A stretch of 5,697 nucleotides of DNA from Bacteroidota bacterium (GTDB taxonomy: Bacteria > Bacteroidota > Bacteroidia > Bacteroidales > UBA10428): assembly GCA_017860375.1 (NCBI GenBank), contig JAGDMB010000184.1, positions 1 through 5,697 on the forward strand. The letters run 5' to 3'. The position numbers and the translations under genes were made by a program. Positions 5,025 to 5,697 of this stretch are shown one piece after another (position 1 is the stretch's first letter; each line of letters starts with the position of its first letter). The notes below the pieces were generated by a model. The model searched no databases. It saw only the letters and a program-made list of their open reading frames with translations, and was not told the origin of the DNA.

Positions 5025-5697
5025 TGAATGGGTCCATGAAATTCAGGGAAAATTTGAGAACCAAAAAACGGATCGTGATCAAGATCGGGACGTCTTCCTT
5101 GTCTTTTGCCGGCGGGAGGATAAACTTTCACCGGATTGAAAAACTGGCCCGGGTATTAAGCCTGCTGAGAAAGAATGGATCGCAGGTACTTTTAGTGACC
5201 TCCGGAGCTATAGCGGTGGGGGCCGCCAGGATAGGCATGACCGAACGACCCAGGGAACTTGCCCGGAAACAGGCTTTGGCGGCTATCGGGCAGGCCGAGC
5301 TTATTAAAATATACCAGAAGTTTTTTGAGGAGAATAATCAGCTGGTTGCCCAGGTTCTGCTTACCAAGGATGTCGTAACCATTCCGGAACTGAACCGGAA
5401 CGCCAGGAGAACCCTTGCAAGGCTTTTAAAAATGGAACTTATTCCCATCATCAATGAGAATGATACCATAGCAACCAATGAAATTGAATTCGGCGACAAT
5501 GATACGCTGTCGGCCATTGTAGCCTGCCTTGTCGAAGCAGACCTGCTGATCATCCTTTCGGATATAGATGGCCTCTATTCGGCGGATCCGCGTACGGATC
5601 CTTCGGCGGAAATCATCCATACGGTGAAGGAAATTACGCCCGAACTTGAAAAACTGGCTTCCGGTGCGGGCAGTTCATTCAGTACAGGCGGCATGGT
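5024..5697 (+). CDS. proB: Glutamate 5-kinase, N-terminal 224 residues (incomplete at the window edge)
   Basis: The enzyme phosphorylates glutamate on its side-chain carboxyl with ATP, the first and normally proline-inhibited step of proline synthesis. All visible kinase motifs are present: the phosphate loop VIKIGTSSL (18-26, K20 equals E. coli K10), SGAIAVG (60-66, S60 equals S50), NENDTIAT (144-151, D147 equals D137), GDND (157-160, equal to D148-N149-D150), LSDIDGLYSADPR (178-190) and STGGM (220-224). The offset to E. coli numbering stays at ten throughout, and the catalytic lysine after TGGM would be just beyond the window. The first ATG (5024) shares an A with the preceding TAA (TAATG), typical of coupled translation; an in-frame ATG at 5036 is an alternative that also keeps the phosphate loop. 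Whether a C-terminal PUA domain follows cannot be seen. A proA gene downstream would be expected but is outside the window. Confidence 0.96.
   Translation, partial: MNGSMKFRENLRTKKRIVIKIGTSSLSFAGGRINFHRIEKLARVLSLLRKNGSQVLLVTSGAIAVGAARIGMTERPRELARKQALAAIGQAELIKIYQKFFEENNQLVAQVLLTKDVVTIPELNRNARRTLARLLKMELIPIINENDTIATNEIEFGDNDTLSAIVACLVEADLLIILSDIDGLYSADPRTDPSAEIIHTVKEITPELEKLASGAGSSFSTGGM

Noticed and set aside
4900..5040. A frameshift as the cause of the missing GTGGM loop in the kinase-like gene
   Set aside because: The two alternative plus-strand frames through this stretch do not encode a GTGGM-like loop or the following kinase helix, so a simple frameshift does not restore it.
5582..5600. 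Palindromes around two GGATCC sites in proB
   Set aside because: They encode the conserved ADPRTDP segment of the kinase and are explained by coding sequence.
4332..5697. One proB gene split by a stop codon
   Set aside because: Both reading frames begin with their own copy of the amino acid kinase N-terminus and repeat the same order of motifs, so they are two tandem paralogues.

Overview
The window looks like chromosomal DNA of a member of the Bacteroidota. The ArgH protein has the phylum's typical wording (for example EDVHSQVE, NPLGSAAGYG and TTGSSIMPHKKNPD). Both divergent promoters carry the TAnnTTTG -7 element used by the Bacteroidota primary sigma factor, and no gene has a clear Shine-Dalgarno sequence. 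No finer placement is attempted. The content is arginine, carbamoyl-phosphate and proline biosynthesis; there is no RNA gene, CRISPR array or mobile element.

Layout: positions 1-1066 (minus strand) hold the first 355 codons of carB, the large subunit of carbamoyl-phosphate synthase, which runs out of the window at its 3' side. Positions 1067-1192 are a 126-base, AT-rich divergent control region. It holds a -7 element for carB, a 10-bp-arm inverted repeat lying between and touching both promoters, a promoter for the rightward operon, and a pair of ARG-box-like palindromes 21 bp apart (centre to centre) just before argR. The rightward operon is argR (1193-1669), argG (1692-2930), argH (3002-4345), a divergent glutamate-5-kinase-like gene (4332-5024) and a canonical proB (5024 to the window end, incomplete). 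The last three genes overlap each other (14 bases, then 1 base), which suggests translational coupling.

How the genes fit together: CarB makes carbamoyl phosphate, which feeds citrulline formation. ArgG joins citrulline to aspartate, and ArgH splits the product into arginine and fumarate. ArgR senses arginine and probably represses its own operon through the ARG-box pair over the promoter. ProB starts proline synthesis from glutamate, the precursor shared with arginine, so co-transcription would place the entry to proline synthesis under arginine control.

The most interesting object is the gene at 4332-5024. It has the glutamate-5-kinase fold sequence and keeps the predicted glutamate-binding residues. 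It has lost the ATP-phosphate loop (K-I-G-T became R-I-E-V), the third residue of the GDND motif, the SDxxGLY nucleotide segment and the GTGGM loop. It also stops before the C-terminal part of the kinase domain. It is an intact frame placed directly before and overlapping the canonical proB, so a non-catalytic partner or regulator of ProB is a reasonable hypothesis.
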